Assembly (NCBI RefSeq): GCF_000235365.1 | Contig: NC_016452.1 | Coordinates: forward strand, 1,040,001 to 1,104,000 | Direction of reading: 5' to 3' | Length of the DNA: 64,000 bases | DNA from: Eremothecium cymbalariae DBVPG#7215 | Lineage: Eukaryota > Ascomycota > Saccharomycetes > Saccharomycetales > Saccharomycetaceae | The notes under the pieces: model-generated | Told to the model about the DNA's origin: nothing | What the model saw: only the letters and a program-made list of their open reading frames with translations | The model's database searches: none | Shown: piece after piece, positions 19,101-30,782 of the stretch | Position numbering within the stretch: position 1 is the stretch's first letter | Layout: every line of letters begins with the position of its first letter | Made by a program: the position numbers and the translations under genes

Positions 19101-19808
19101 CTAGGAAGCATATCTGTCCACCTTCAGAAGCTTACTTAGGTATGCCAGTTTGGCTTGCATTCTATTCTTCTTGTTGATAATCTGACTCTGCAGTCTCTTT
19201 GGGACAAATGGCTGTGCAACAGCCTTATAAGGGCCCAGTGCACCTCCAAAAGCAGTACTTGGCCTTTCTGCATCCGATCCCATTCTCATCTTGTCATTAG
19301 CGTATATTCCCAACTCCTTGTAGTAAGGAACCATCCATGCACGAGTCTCCTTAGGTTCTTCCGGCCAAATGAAGGGCTCCATCATGTCCACCGTCATCTT
19401 CTTAATCTGCGGCGCCCGATACCTCGGCCCTAACAGCCTCTCACGCACGAACTTCCCATGCATAAGCTGTGTAGTTACGTTTAACACACGCAACCCGTAT
19501 ATGTGAAATAGGTAATCCCGAAGATCTAGCTTATTGAACGACTTGGGAACAATAAACTTCGCCTGGTACGGCGTATGCTTCGCATTAGGCCTCAACAAAA
19601 TCACCCGTGCCTTAGGGAAATACAATTGTTTCCCACCCACACGGAAGTGCGCCTTACCCTCCGCTATCGCATTCTCAGTCAACTTGAAGATCTTCTCCTG
19701 TACCGACATCTTACCAACCTCACCCTGCGTCACCTCCTCTGTCACCTCCTTTGTCACCGTCGCAAGGCTCCTGCTTGCCCCCCTAAAAAAATTACTCAAA
19801 CGTGGCAT
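19101..19808 (-). CDS. MRP20: mitochondrial ribosomal protein uL23m (Mrp20)
   Basis: A 235-residue protein of the large mitochondrial ribosomal subunit at the tunnel exit. The first residues (MPRLSNFFRGASRSLATV) are a basic, Ser-rich mitochondrial presequence. The uL23 core carries AKFIVPKSFNKLDLRDYLFHIYGLRVLNV, followed by the yeast-type extension with YRAPQIKKMTVDMMEPFIWP. The gene is divergent from RPB2. In S. cerevisiae MRP20 (YDR405W) and RPB2 (YOR151C) are on different chromosomes, so their adjacency here reports the pre-duplication order. Confidence 0.94.
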   Translation of the reverse strand: MPRLSNFFRGASRSLATVTKEVTEEVTQGEVGKMSVQEKIFKLTENAIAEGKAHFRVGGKQLYFPKARVILLRPNAKHTPYQAKFIVPKSFNKLDLRDYLFHIYGLRVLNVTTQLMHGKFVRERLLGPRYRAPQIKKMTVDMMEPFIWPEEPKETRAWMVPYYKELGIYANDKMRMGSDAERPSTAFGGALGPYKAVAQPFVPKRLQSQIINKKNRMQAKLAYLSKLLKVDRYAS

Positions 19809-20050
19809 CCTACCAAATCCAAAGCCCTTACCACAGAAACCTATCCAATGTTAATTATCTTTTGTTCCATCTATTAAATGTGATGCAAACTTCATATATG
19901 TCAGGAAACCCATCCTCTTCCAGGAAAAATTTGAATAAGGTTACCCTACCTTTATGATTCGTATAACATGATTGGAGTTTCGAATTTTTTTCAGTGCGTT
20001 TTAGTTGAGCTAAGTCAAAGGTCTAACTGGAGACAAAACAGGTCAGTTTG

Positions 20051-20059
20051 GGTGGCAAA
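20051..20059 (+). promoter_or_regulatory. PACE (Rpn4-type) box upstream of RPB2
   Basis: GGTGGCAAA, the exact proteasome-associated control element bound by Rpn4, lies about 95 bp before the RPB2 ATG in the MRP20/RPB2 divergent promoter. A nine-base match may be chance; function is inference. Confidence 0.5.
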
Positions 20060-20153
20060 AGCAGCGTTCGTGGTCTATAGAAGGCTTGGAATCATCGCCG
20101 TAATCCACCAATAGGGTCTATTCTACAGCTAGATATTGGATTAATCGCTCAAG

Positions 20154-23100
20154 ATGTCTGAATACTATGAGGATGATGCATATGTTTACGAGGATGATGA
20201 CGATGACGCCCCAATCACTGCGGAAGATTCCTGGACAGTGATTTCTGCGTTCTTCCGTGAGAAGGGTTTGGTGTCGCAACAGTTGGATTCTTTCAATCAG
20301 TTTATCAACTATACTATACAGGATCTGATTTTGGAGGATAGCACTTTAATTTTGGAGCAATTGGCGCAACATACGACGGAATCGGATAATATCAGTAGGA
20401 AATATGAAATATCATTTGGGAAGATTTATTTGGCCAAGCCGTCAATGACGGAGTCTGATGGTGTTTCGCATGCTATGTACCCACAGGAAGCTCGGTTGAG
20501 GAATCTTACATATGCTTCGGGGCTTTTTGTCGAAATCAAAAAGAGGACGTACGAGGCGGTAGATGTTCCAGGACGAGACTTGAAGTACGAGATTATTCAA
20601 GAGGAGAGTGAGGACTCCGAGGAGGGTAAGATTTTTATTGGAAGAGTGCCTATCATGTTGCGTTCGAAGTATTGTCTGCTCGATGACCTGTCGGAGTCAG
20701 ACTTGTACCGGTTGAAGGAGTGCCCCTTTGATATGGGTGGATACTTTATTATTAATGGATCGGAGAAAGTGTTAATTGCGCAGGAACGTTCTGCCGGTAA
20801 TATTGTACAAGTTTTCAAGAAGTCTGCTCCTTCTCCGATTTCCCATGTTGCAGAAATTAGGTCGGCATTGGAAAAGGGTTCTCGCTTCATTAGCACTTTA
20901 CAGGTCAAGTTGTATGGTCGTGAAGGCAGTACCTCTCGTACCATTAAGGCCACTCTGCCCTATATTAAGCAGGATGTTCCGATTGTTATAATTTTCAGAG
21001 CTTTGGGCATCATTCCCGATGGTGAAATCTTGGAACATATCTGCTATGATCAAAATGACTGGCAGATGTTGGAAATGTTAAAGCCATGTGTGGAAGAGGG
21101 TTTTGTTATTCAAGATAGAGAAACAGCATTAGACTTCATTGGTCGTCGTGGTACAGCTTTGGGTATTAAGAAGGAAAAGAGAATTCAGTATGCAAAGGAT
21201 ATCCTACAGAAAGAATTTTTACCGCACATCACGCAGCTGGAAGGGTTCGAAAGTAGGAAGGCGTTTTTCCTTGGCTATATGATTAATAGATTACTACTTT
21301 GTGCTTTAGATCGTAAGGACCAGGATGATCGTGACCACTTTGGAAAGAAAAGATTGGATTTGGCTGGCCCATTGTTAGCTCAACTTTTTAAGACCTTATT
21401 CAGAAAACTGACTAGGGATATTCTACGTTTCATGCAAAGATCTGTGGAAGAAGCTAAGGATTTCAACTTAAAACTTGCAGTGAAGGCAACCACTATTACT
21501 GCAGGTTTGAAATACGCTTTGGCTACAGGTAATTGGGGTGAGCAGAAGAAAGCAATGTCATCTAGAGCAGGTGTTTCTCAAGTTTTAAATCGTTACACAT
21601 ATTCCTCCACCTTGTCCCATTTGAGAAGAACGAACACGCCTATTGGTCGTGATGGTAAGCTAGCAAAACCTCGTCAATTACACAACACACATTGGGGCTT
21701 GGTCTGCCCAGCTGAAACGCCTGAAGGCCAGGCCTGTGGATTGGTGAAAAATTTATCTTTGATGTCTTGCATTTCTGTCGGCACAGATCCAGTTCCTATT
21801 ATCACGTTCTTGAATGAGTGGGGTATGGAACCGTTGGAAGATTATGTTCCGCACCAATCACCTGATGCTACAAGAGTTTTTGTGAATGGTGTCTGGCATG
21901 GTATCCATAGAAATCCTGCCAGGCTGGTTGATACCATAAGAAAATTAAGAAGAAAGGGCGATATCACTGCTGAAGTCTCAATTGTCAGAGATATTCGTGA
22001 AAAAGAATTAAAGATTTTTACTGATGCTGGCAGAGTTTATAGGCCCCTTTTCGTTGTTGCCGAATCCCTACATAATGATGGTCACAAAGAGTTGAAGGTT
22101 AGAAAGGGCCATATTAGAAAATTAATGTTAACAGAATATCAGGATATCGAAGGTGGTTTTGAGGAAGAAGATATAAATTACACATGGACTTCTTTGCTAA
22201 ATGAAGGTATTGTTGAATATATTGATGCCGAGGAAGAAGAAACTATTTTGATTGCCATGCAGCAGGAAGATTTAGATCCAAACGTACCACAGACGGCGGA
22301 TCCAAGCGATGAACTAGATCCCGCCAGGCGTATAAAGGCAATCCATCATTCTAACACATTTACACACTGTGAAATCCATCCATCCATGATATTAGGTGTG
22401 GCTGCATCTATTATTCCATTTCCCGATCATAATCAATCGCCCCGTAATACCTATCAGTCTGCTATGGGTAAACAAGCAATGGGTGTGTTTTTGACTAATT
22501 ATAATGTCCGTATGGATACAATGGCTAATATTCTATACTATCCACAAAAACCACTGGGTACCACTCGTGCAATGGAGTATCTAAAATTCAGAGAGTTACC
22601 AGCAGGACAAAACGCTATTGTTGCCATTGCTTGTTATTCCGGTTATAACCAAGAAGATTCTATGATCATGAATCAATCTTCTATCGACAGAGGGTTGTTT
22701 AGATCCTTGTTCTTTAGATCATATATGGACCAAGAAAAGAGAATTGGTATGTCTATTACTGAATCTTTCGAAAAACCACATCGTACAAACACTCTAAGAA
22801 TGAAGCACGGTACTTATGATAAACTTGATGATGACGGGTTGATTGCACCTGGTGTAAGAGTTTCAGGTGATGATATGATCATTGGTAAAACCACACCCAT
22901 TCCACCTGATGCTGAAGAGCTTGGACAGAGGACTGCGTTCCACTCGAAACGCGATGCATCGACTCCTCTAAGATCCACTGAAAACGGTATCGTTGATCAG
23001 GTCTTGATTACTACTAATCAAGAGGGCTTAAAATTTGTTAAAGTTAGAGTTAGAACAACTAAGGTGCCTCAAATTGGTGACAAATTTGCATCCCGCCATG

Positions 23101-23822
23101 GTCAAAAAGGTACCATTGGTATTACCTATCGTAGAGAAGATATGCCTTTCACTTCAGAGGGTGTAGTCCCCGATTTAATTATCAATCCGCATGCTATTCC
23201 ATCTCGTATGACAGTCGCGCATTTAATCGAATGTTTGTTAAGTAAAGTAGCGGCTCTTTCTGGTAACGAAGGTGATGCCTCTCCATTTACAGACATTACT
23301 GTGGATGGTATATCTAGGTTGCTTCGTGAACATGGGTACCAGTCCCGTGGCTTTGAAGTGATGTATAATGGGCACACCGGTAAGAAACTTATGGCACAGA
23401 TTTTTTTTGGCCCTACTTACTACCAAAGATTAAGACACATGGTGGATGACAAAATCCATGCTAGAGCTCGTGGCCCTATGCAGGTATTGACCAGACAACC
23501 TGTGGAAGGTAGGTCCAGGGATGGTGGGTTAAGATTTGGTGAAATGGAACGTGACTGTATGATTGCACACGGTGCAGCTGCTTTCCTAAAGGAGAGGTTG
23601 ATGGAGGCCTCTGATGCATTCAGAGTACATATATGTGGCATCTGTGGTTTGATGACTGTTGTGGCAAAATTAAAACACAACCAATTTGAATGCCGTGGGT
23701 GCAAGAACAAGATTGATATTTTCCAAGTTCATATTCCTTATGCAGCGAAGTTACTCTTCCAAGAATTGATGGCAATGAACATCGCTCCTCGTCTATACAC
23801 GGATCGTTCAAGGGATTTTTAA
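20154..23822 (+). CDS. RPB2: RNA polymerase II second-largest subunit Rpb2
   Basis: Full-length 1222-residue Rpb2. It opens with an acidic tail ([17 protein letters not shown]) and has all multi-subunit polymerase beta-type regions. Visible are the fork/lobe sequence [10 protein letters not shown], catalytic-site segments [19 protein letters not shown] and [15 protein letters not shown], the anchor and clamp region with [16 protein letters not shown], and the C-terminal zinc ligands CGICGLM...CRGC. The length equals that of S. cerevisiae Rpb2 within a few residues, and no break is present. Codon use in the middle and 3' parts is strongly biased to preferred codons. Confidence 0.99.
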   Translation: MSEYYEDDAYVYEDDDDDAPITAEDSWTVISAFFREKGLVSQQLDSFNQFINYTIQDLILEDSTLILEQLAQHTTESDNISRKYEISFGKIYLAKPSMTESDGVSHAMYPQEARLRNLTYASGLFVEIKKRTYEAVDVPGRDLKYEIIQEESEDSEEGKIFIGRVPIMLRSKYCLLDDLSESDLYRLKECPFDMGGYFIINGSEKVLIAQERSAGNIVQVFKKSAPSPISHVAEIRSALEKGSRFISTLQVKLYGREGSTSRTIKATLPYIKQDVPIVIIFRALGIIPDGEILEHICYDQNDWQMLEMLKPCVEEGFVIQDRETALDFIGRRGTALGIKKEKRIQYAKDILQKEFLPHITQLEGFESRKAFFLGYMINRLLLCALDRKDQDDRDHFGKKRLDLAGPLLAQLFKTLFRKLTRDILRFMQRSVEEAKDFNLKLAVKATTITAGLKYALATGNWGEQKKAMSSRAGVSQVLNRYTYSSTLSHLRRTNTPIGRDGKLAKPRQLHNTHWGLVCPAETPEGQACGLVKNLSLMSCISVGTDPVPIITFLNEWGMEPLEDYVPHQSPDATRVFVNGVWHGIHRNPARLVDTIRKLRRKGDITAEVSIVRDIREKELKIFTDAGRVYRPLFVVAESLHNDGHKELKVRKGHIRKLMLTEYQDIEGGFEEEDINYTWTSLLNEGIVEYIDAEEEETILIAMQQEDLDPNVPQTADPSDELDPARRIKAIHHSNTFTHCEIHPSMILGVAASIIPFPDHNQSPRNTYQSAMGKQAMGVFLTNYNVRMDTMANILYYPQKPLGTTRAMEYLKFRELPAGQNAIVAIACYSGYNQEDSMIMNQSSIDRGLFRSLFFRSYMDQEKRIGMSITESFEKPHRTNTLRMKHGTYDKLDDDGLIAPGVRVSGDDMIIGKTTPIPPDAEELGQRTAFHSKRDASTPLRSTENGIVDQVLITTNQEGLKFVKVRVRTTKVPQIGDKFASRHGQKGTIGITYRREDMPFTSEGVVPDLIINPHAIPSRMTVAHLIECLLSKVAALSGNEGDASPFTDITVDGISRLLREHGYQSRGFEVMYNGHTGKKLMAQIFFGPTYYQRLRHMVDDKIHARARGPMQVLTRQPVEGRSRDGGLRFGEMERDCMIAHGAAAFLKERLMEASDAFRVHICGICGLMTVVAKLKHNQFECRGCKNKIDIFQVHIPYAAKLLFQELMAMNIAPRLYTDRSRDF

Positions 23823-24154
23823 AACATTGATATAGACACTCATAAAAATGTGAGGCTCAGCAAACAATCAATCAAAAGAAAGCAACTGACACACAGCCAA
23901 AAAAAAGAATACATATTATGTGTTTATAATAATGTATCAAGTTCTGTAATATAGAAAGTAACCTTTGGAGTATTTAATCTTGCGTTTTCTCCTATTCTGC
24001 CAGTAAAATGACAAAAATTAAGCCGCAGCAGCATATTATTTGATTGTAGCTTGCAGTTATTTATACTATACACGGGTATTGCACTACGTCAATTGGGATC
24101 TGATTTTATTTACTATAGGTTGGGAAGTGCATCAAGAAAAGCACCATCACCAAC
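23823..24154. other. intergenic, convergent RPB2/MRPL23
   Basis: A 3' spacer with A-rich and TATA-type processing signals. No gene seen. Confidence 0.5.
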
Positions 24155-24625
24155 TCATTGATCCGCTTTGTCATTGACCTGGACTTGGTCATCCACAAAC
24201 GCGGTAATATTATCCTTATATGGGTGTTCGCTACCGTCATACACTTTTAGCCTCGCTAATCGTAACTTACGCAGTCTATTCTTGGGAAGCATACCACTGA
24301 CGGCCTTCTTCAATATCTCACCATAGCCCTTGTTTGCAACCACCGTTTCCATCGACCTAAGCTTCAAATGGCCAGGTTTACCGCTATGAGACCAATAGTT
24401 CTTGTCCTGCCATTTATTACCAGTAACCACAATATTCTGTGCATTGGTCACCACCACATAATCCCCACAATCCATGCTTGGGTGGTATACGGGCTTGTGT
24501 TTCCCAATTAGTGTGACGGCGATGCTCGAAGCGATTCTGCCCAACGATCTTCTATCTTTGGCCAAATCCACATGATGCCAAATCCTGGCAAATGCTAACC
24601 CTGTATGGCCCAGTTTCTGTGACAT
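24155..24625 (-). CDS. MRPL23: mitochondrial ribosomal protein uL13m (Mrpl23)
   Basis: A 156-residue large-subunit mitoribosomal protein. The chosen start (ATG at 24625) gives [20 protein letters not shown], the conserved uL13m beginning. An in-frame ATG 13 codons upstream adds residues with no family match. Further signature pieces are [29 protein letters not shown] and [14 protein letters not shown]2, MRPL23 and RPB7 are neighbours here. Confidence 0.95.
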   Translation of the reverse strand: MSQKLGHTGLAFARIWHHVDLAKDRRSLGRIASSIAVTLIGKHKPVYHPSMDCGDYVVVTNAQNIVVTGNKWQDKNYWSHSGKPGHLKLRSMETVVANKGYGEILKKAVSGMLPKNRLRKLRLARLKVYDGSEHPYKDNITAFVDDQVQVNDKADQ

Positions 24626-25374
24626 CCTCAACCAGACAACCCTTTGATAGATAGAGTTTCTCAAACTAATAATCTTCTTCCAACTTTTGTATCTACCGTT
24701 GATGAACTTTTAATAATACTTCAGCATGATGAAATTTTTCATTCTGGAACCAAGGCCTCAGCGAGTTCTTCAACATCCGAACACCTAAAAGATGCTTCCC
24801 TTCACACATCACCAGCCACAGAGAGCAAAAACTGTCTGCTGATAGTTAGCTTGTCTTTTAGACTATATAAAATGATTGATTACTGCATTAGACCCTTTTG
24901 ATGGGTGATATTTCAGCTTTTTAATGACATTGAATGATGTAGAACTAATCTTTCAATCATCGCCTTGAGTGACAAAGTTAGAAAGACGTCAAGAAAGACT
25001 GGTACTTAGGGTAAATGGCAAAATGTATATGTTCCAGCATCTTAACAGTAGGTAAAAATACCTGTAGCCATTGGGTAGAAGCTCAGAAAGCAGATATATC
25101 ACACATCACAAGCACTAAGTAGTACATTGGGTGTCTGGATGCCTTGGAACAGTTGAGACCAAAAAATTTACTATTGAAAAATTAGACACACAGCGAGTGA
25201 TTTGAACTATAGTGTGAAATTAAACTAAGGTAAAACGAATGAAAGGTGTTCTAATCTCCTGTTGAAGACGCAGCCATTTGTTCCAAAGATCTAGCAACTT
25301 AGGAAAACCAGATAGGTGTCAATATAGTTTGGTATTGCAGGGGTATTACAAGTATTGGTTGATATTCTATTAAG
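24626..25374. other. intergenic, divergent MRPL23/RPB7 promoters
   Basis: About 750 bp shared upstream region. Short chance reading frames only. I found no tRNA, no clear snoRNA boxes and no known upstream element strong enough to list. Confidence 0.5.
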
Positions 25375-25890
25375 ATGTTCTTCTTTAAAGATTTATCGTT
25401 GAATATAACGCTTCATCCTTCATATTTTGGTCCCAGGATGAGGGAGTACTTGAAAACCAAGTTGCTGCAGGAAGTCGAAGGTACTTGTACGGGTAAGTTT
25501 GGGTATATTCTATGTGTACTGGATTGTGAGAACATTGAGATAGAACGTGGGAGAATTCTACCAACGGACGGGTCCGCAGAGTTCACTGTTAAATATAGGG
25601 CAGTAGTATGGAAACCTTTTAAAGGAGAAGTTGTTGATGGTATTGTATCGAGCTGTACGAATTTAGGTTTTGAGGTGGATGTTGGACCTCTTAGTGTTTT
25701 CGTTTCTCCTTTTCTAATGCCCGATGATTTGACATTTAACAGTGGTTCAAATCCCCCTTCGTATCAATCGTCTGAACAGATTATTACCAAAGGTTCCAGA
25801 GTCAGGTTGAAGATTGTTGGTGCAAGAAGTGAGGTTAATTCTATCTACGCCATTGGTAGTATCAAAGAAGATTACTTAGGTGTAATTTAG
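25375..25890 (+). CDS. RPB7: RNA polymerase II subunit Rpb7
   Basis: A 171-residue partner of Rpb4 in the polymerase II stalk. The N-terminal RNP-like domain opens [20 protein letters not shown] and includes [31 protein letters not shown]. The C-terminal OB (S1-like) domain follows ([13 protein letters not shown] ... [12 protein letters not shown]). Length and both domain boundaries are as in other yeasts. Two polymerase II subunits, RPB2 and RPB7, therefore lie 1.5 kb apart. Confidence 0.97.
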   Translation: MFFFKDLSLNITLHPSYFGPRMREYLKTKLLQEVEGTCTGKFGYILCVLDCENIEIERGRILPTDGSAEFTVKYRAVVWKPFKGEVVDGIVSSCTNLGFEVDVGPLSVFVSPFLMPDDLTFNSGSNPPSYQSSEQIITKGSRVRLKIVGARSEVNSIYAIGSIKEDYLGVI

Positions 25891-26312
25891 TTGATGTTGC
25901 AGTCGCTGCATGAAGACGTATAAACTTGTAACGGATATTTCATTTTAATTCCCATGTGCCAATGGGTCCTATTCTAAGCTAACCGTTCTTGATTCTCTAA
26001 GAGAAGCAAAATTAATAACTATTATTTTTTAGAGATCTGATTATCAAATTTGTAAGAGTAGAAGGTAATTTACGTTAGTGTTATAAAAAAAAGGTCCATT
26101 TGGTTTTACTATTTCAAAAACTCTTGATAAACGAACGAATTCCAATGTGATTTCGGTTGAAAGCAATTAAAAAAATCATACAATACCTGACACTAGACCC
26201 ATGATGTAGCAAGAACATTTCTGTCCCCGCCAGACATATCGGCAGAGTGTGTTTCTTCGTATCACATACGGTTTGAATTGGAATGGAACCTTCTGGGGGA
26301 GAACCCGATTAT
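25891..26312. other. intergenic, convergent RPB7/DIT1
   Basis: AT-rich 3' spacer. A short chance frame overlaps the DIT1 3' end on the other strand. Nothing else seen. Confidence 0.5.
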
Positions 26313-27911
26313 TCACACCTTGTTTATAACCCAGTAACCACCTTGGCCATGCTCGATGTCAGTTTCAACCCACTTGCCTTCATAGCTGCCGTTTTCAATA
26401 GCATCCGTGACAACCCTATTTTTGGCCAAATAGTAATCACTTCCGATGTTAACTACACAGTTGTGCCATGGGGTGGGAATATGTAACAAGTCTTCAAAAG
26501 TGGGTTCTTCCTCAGAATCCAACGATTTTACCGTTCTGCATTGTTCTGGTGATATAACTTTAATACCAAACTTTGGACCACTGTTTGTGTGTGCATGAAT
26601 TGACAATCTTAAATGATGAGGGAAAACTAACTCGACTAAGTTAGAATAAGCGTCATTACGTTTAATCATCTCGAAAGCGACCTTACAAACTGTCTTCTTG
26701 AAATACTTTCTGGAAACATTTTCAAAAAATGGCAACAAACATAAATCCTCGACCATGAATCTAGAAAACCCTCTATATAAGTGTAATCTTGGATGATTTG
26801 GGATTTCAATTTGCTTTCTTAATCTACCGTCGTCAGTGTCACAACCCTTCATTAAAATTTTCCTGGAAAGTTCTGAGTCTGGACATATCTTAGTACCGCA
26901 GTGATGATCTAATTCAATGTCAGGAATCGACGAAACATTAAAGCTTCCTGCTGCGTTCCCTGAGAAAAAGACATCTTTCAATCCACAGAAGCCAATTGAA
27001 TCCGAGCCTGGCTTTGCAATGTTCTTGTATAGCTTGTGCAAGGAAGCAGTATAGTTGTCGACAACGTCATCGTCAACGCCAATACAGTCACTGAATACGT
27101 GTCCGTCACTGACAATCCAAACCTTAACACCTGGTGGGTAAAAAGCGCTCACATCTTCAGTAAATTTAACTAATCTTCTCAAAGCAAACTCCTCACCCTT
27201 GTCTGGAGTACGGCCATGTACCTTCTGTAAATTAGATGATTTACAGGGGAAAGCTGGTAATACACATTCAATTTTCAAGTTTCTATCGGTAAAATACCTG
27301 ACCTTTTCCAAAAAATGTTCGTAACCTCCTCCAGTAAGCCATTCATCGTCCTTGATGGTATTCTTCATCTCATCAGCAAAAAACTCTGTGAATAGTTTAC
27401 CATAATCCTTATCTTCTTCCGATTTTAATAGTTTTGGAGCAGAGTTGTTGTTCAACCGTGACTGGTCCAAAATATGCCAGATAAACCAATCATTGAAATA
27501 ATTTTCATGCTCAATGGTTGTAATAACACCACGAATTTGGTCTTCGCCTTCCTTCTCATACTCAGAAACTTTCACAGCTATATTACTTAGCCCAGCAAAC
27601 TTCTCAGCGGTTGTTGCTGGAATCATGTATTCCATTATTCCATTTGCATTTTTAAAACCTTTTGAATTCTTCAAAATGGTAACAAATTCATCCCAATTAG
27701 AACTAAATTGTGCAGATTGTTTATCTTGAGCCTCATAAAGTGTATACGTTTCTGGGCACCTTGAATATATAGCCAAAAACTTACTATACGTTGATAAGTC
27801 ACCCTTACCATGTTGGATGTTGATATCTTTATGACCATTGTTACCAATAACAACAGGCAAAGAATCAGTGGCAAGCTCGCCCTCCATGGACTTAGGTTGT
27901 TGGTTGTGCAT
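26313..27911 (-). CDS. DIT1: Dit1, spore-wall dityrosine precursor synthesis
   Basis: A 532-residue protein of the pyoverdine/dityrosine-biosynthesis family. In S. cerevisiae Dit1 makes a formyl-tyrosine precursor that Dit2 couples to LL-dityrosine for the outer spore wall. The family domain spans about residues 190-500, with the segment VLPAFPCKSSNLQKVHG (isocyanide-synthase-like), KVWIVSDGHVFSDC, and the C-terminal RLSIHAHTNSGPKFGI. The frame is intact and the length is as expected. It is divergent from DIT2 across a 1.3-kb intergenic region, the arrangement that gives joint sporulation control in S. cerevisiae. Confidence 0.93.
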   Translation of the reverse strand: MHNQQPKSMEGELATDSLPVVIGNNGHKDINIQHGKGDLSTYSKFLAIYSRCPETYTLYEAQDKQSAQFSSNWDEFVTILKNSKGFKNANGIMEYMIPATTAEKFAGLSNIAVKVSEYEKEGEDQIRGVITTIEHENYFNDWFIWHILDQSRLNNNSAPKLLKSEEDKDYGKLFTEFFADEMKNTIKDDEWLTGGGYEHFLEKVRYFTDRNLKIECVLPAFPCKSSNLQKVHGRTPDKGEEFALRRLVKFTEDVSAFYPPGVKVWIVSDGHVFSDCIGVDDDVVDNYTASLHKLYKNIAKPGSDSIGFCGLKDVFFSGNAAGSFNVSSIPDIELDHHCGTKICPDSELSRKILMKGCDTDDGRLRKQIEIPNHPRLHLYRGFSRFMVEDLCLLPFFENVSRKYFKKTVCKVAFEMIKRNDAYSNLVELVFPHHLRLSIHAHTNSGPKFGIKVISPEQCRTVKSLDSEEEPTFEDLLHIPTPWHNCVVNIGSDYYLAKNRVVTDAIENGSYEGKWVETDIEHGQGGYWVINKV

Positions 27912-29203
27912 TCCTCTAACGTTTTACTTATGAATATGGATGGTTATTTCTACAGGTTTAAAGCATAAAAGGAAGGATATGTTTTCCATCTCTGCCTTAT
28001 TAAAATTAAGGATTGTTTCATCCATTATATATTTGATATCCTTCAAAATGTTATTTAAAAAAGTTTCTAAAAAATAATGCTAACTATCCCATAGTCAAGC
28101 ATACAGGGACTAAATAAATTATGCACTTCCCTTATTTAGGAGTGTACACACCACTTTTAAAACGTAAGAAGCCAACTCCTTACTTTGAATAATGCCGCCT
28201 ACTTGCTTCTTGCGTACTCTTACTTATTATCTTCAAGCGGAGTAAAATATTACAAAAACAACTTAAATTAATTGCTTAAATTAATGATAGTACAACAGTT
28301 CAATATGCTTCCTCTGGTGACCGTATCGTTTGTAATCGAGTTAGCATCTTTTAGATGTCTGCCGTCCCATCCCCATCATTTGCTTCGTCGTCGGGATGGT
28401 TCCTTGCTGTCATCACAGAAACCCCCGGAGACAAAAAATATAAAATCAAGAATTTTGAGGAATAGCCTATTGCAAGAAATAAGAGGCCGCTTCTATTCTG
28501 ACACATCACATAGAAACCATTCAAGCATTAAGAGCAAGAGCTAAATAAATATATTTGATAATAACCTTATTTACTCGCAAAGTTAACTTCATGTTACCCC
28601 TCGTTGGTATCCCCAGTTTAATTTTGTTGACACTTTTCGTGGTACATAAACAATATAAACGAAAATACTAAGTTAAGTCGCTTAAACAACGACTAATACA
28701 TATATGAAATTTGCGTTTAACGCTTAATGTGCTGATCCGAATAGCAAGTTAGCTTTATGAGCTCATTTTTAGAAACTTTTTTGTCAACAATCAATTTGTG
28801 TGGGCGCTGGTTTATCGAACGACATTTGGATTATTTAATGAGAAACTTGTCAAAAATTTCTAATTTTAAAATATTGAATAAAGGGAAAATATGTAAATCC
28901 CATTGATACTATAGTAGTAACATTTTGATAAAGGGAGAATCATTAATCGTCATAAATAAACTAAAATTCCGTTGCCTTTCCATTTATAAAATGCCTTTTT
29001 GTTCTAAGAGTAGTTTTTTATATAGTTTAAATGAGCAGAAAATGATCAATACCCAAAAACCATATGTGTAAAATTTGACTATTTAATTACAACTGATAAT
29101 TTACTTTCACTGACTGCATTTGCAACATAATTCATTTCCAATAGTATACCAACAGAACAGTAACATTATAAGGGTGTTTTCTTCAGAATAATAAATAACT
29201 CAC
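27912..29203. promoter_or_regulatory. DIT1/DIT2 divergent promoter region
   Basis: A 1.3-kb AT-rich region between the two spore-wall genes. Candidate sporulation elements are weak. A GCCGCC core at 28194-28199 is a partial match to the Ume6 site URS1. CCACACAAAT on the minus strand (28794-28803) resembles a middle sporulation element. A short frame at about 28290-28544 is not convincing. In S. cerevisiae this interval holds the shared regulatory elements; assigning the same role here is inference. Confidence 0.5.
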
Positions 29204-30677
29204 ATGTCTTTCAATCTTATAATACTAGTTATTGCTGTTACGATTCTATATTATGTCAGGACTATTGTTCTACCTCCATGGGGATTTCCCAAAAATATTC
29301 CAACAATTCCATTTTACGTTACATTCTTAACCACTTTATTGGACATTGATCAGAAACAACTATTTGAACTATACCTCAGAAAGCCATTGGAGCGATATGG
29401 TGCTGTAAAAATATACTTTGGTTCTCGCTGGAATATTTTGATTTCGAAACCAGAATACCTAACCCAAATATTTAGAGATGAAGATACCTTTGCTAAGAGT
29501 GGGAATCATATCAAGATCCCTTACTCCATTCTTGCATTGTACACTGGAGAAAATGTGATCAGTGCTCATGGTGTTGCGTGGAAGAAGTTTCGTGGTGCTT
29601 TGACGAAGGGTCTACAGTTTTTTGACTGCGCGCCAATGTCTACAAATGCGGATAAATTCATCGCGTTGATTGAAAAAGATATGCACGATAGTGGCAGTGA
29701 CAGCGTACTAATGCCACCACTAATTCAAAGATTGGCGTTGGCAAATATCTCCCAAGTGGCATTGGGATTTGATATCCATACATTAGAGCCCAACAGGACT
29801 TCAAAATTACAGCTGCAATTACAGGAGGTGAAAAAACATATATTCCATCCTTTGTACTTGAATTTCCCATTTTTAGATCATTTACCCATTCCTTCTCGAA
29901 TGAAGGCTAGGCAGCAAGTATTAGAATTTAGAAAGGAATTTGGTTGATGAGGTGCGTAAGAATATGGTCGAAAATTACAAATACGAACAAACCACGTATG
30001 CTGCATCTGATCTAATTAGAACATTTGATCATGGTGATATCTCAGAGAAGCAATTGACAGATAACATTGTGATATTAATGGTTGCTGGGCATGAAAATCC
30101 ACAGTTATTGTTAACAACCTGTTTATACTTGTTGGCAAAGTATCCACAATGGCAGGAAAAGCTACGTGAAAAATCTATTCTTTTGGATGATGAGAAATTG
30201 ACTGATTGTATGGAGTTCAATCAGTTTTTGTTTGAAGCTGTGAGGATAATGCCACCATTGGGTCAGATAATTAACCGCCGTACAAGTCATAAATGCAAGT
30301 TAGGAATGGATATTATAATACCGAAAGGGGTTTATGTCGGCTACCAGGTGTATGGTACGGGGACTTCTACCCAGGTCTGGGGCGCAGATGCAGCAGAATT
30401 CAGGCCTCAAAGATGGGGCAGCACAAGCGAAGAGGTTTATGATTCTTGGAGACGTAGCAAAAACAGCAGCGCAATGGGAGCTTTCCATGGAGGCAGGAGG
30501 GCTTGTCTTGGCGAGAAGATGGGGCTAATGGAGATGCGGATTACATTGGCACATATGTTACGCACACTAGAATGGTCCTTAAGTCCCCAATGGAAAGAGA
30601 GGGTGACTCCAGCTGGTCCTTTGTGTCCATACATGTTAAAGTTGAATTTCCGTAAAATTAATAAAGGAGCATCATAG
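29204..30677 (+). pseudogene. DIT2: Dit2 cytochrome P450 (CYP56), one-base frameshift
   Basis: P450 that forms N,N-bisformyl dityrosine for the spore wall. The N-terminal half (29204-29947) starts with a membrane anchor (LIILVIAVTILYYV) and carries helix-C-like WKKFRGALTKG. The C-terminal half continues in another frame, with the I-helix (MVAGHEN), an ExxR at FEAVR and the haem loop FHGGRRACLG with its cysteine. The halves join if one base is dropped near 29933-29936, giving about 490 residues, the expected length. As written, translation stops at 29945-29947 before the haem cysteine. It is either a recent inactivation or a sequence error. DIT1 is intact. Confidence 0.85.
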
Positions 30678-30782
30678 TGCCACTTTTGTCTGGCACTATA
30701 TATACTAGTAGCTATATAATGTTTTATGTCTTTTGGTTCATTACCAATGCTACATCCCAGCCAACCTTGTATTTACTTCTTA

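Noticed and set aside
28290..28544. Frame in the DIT1/DIT2 promoter
   Set aside because: Short, basic and unconserved-looking within a known type of regulatory interval.
29940..29950. Intron as an explanation of the DIT2 break
   Set aside because: No donor, branch point or acceptor spans the break; the two halves are contiguous and one base resolves them.
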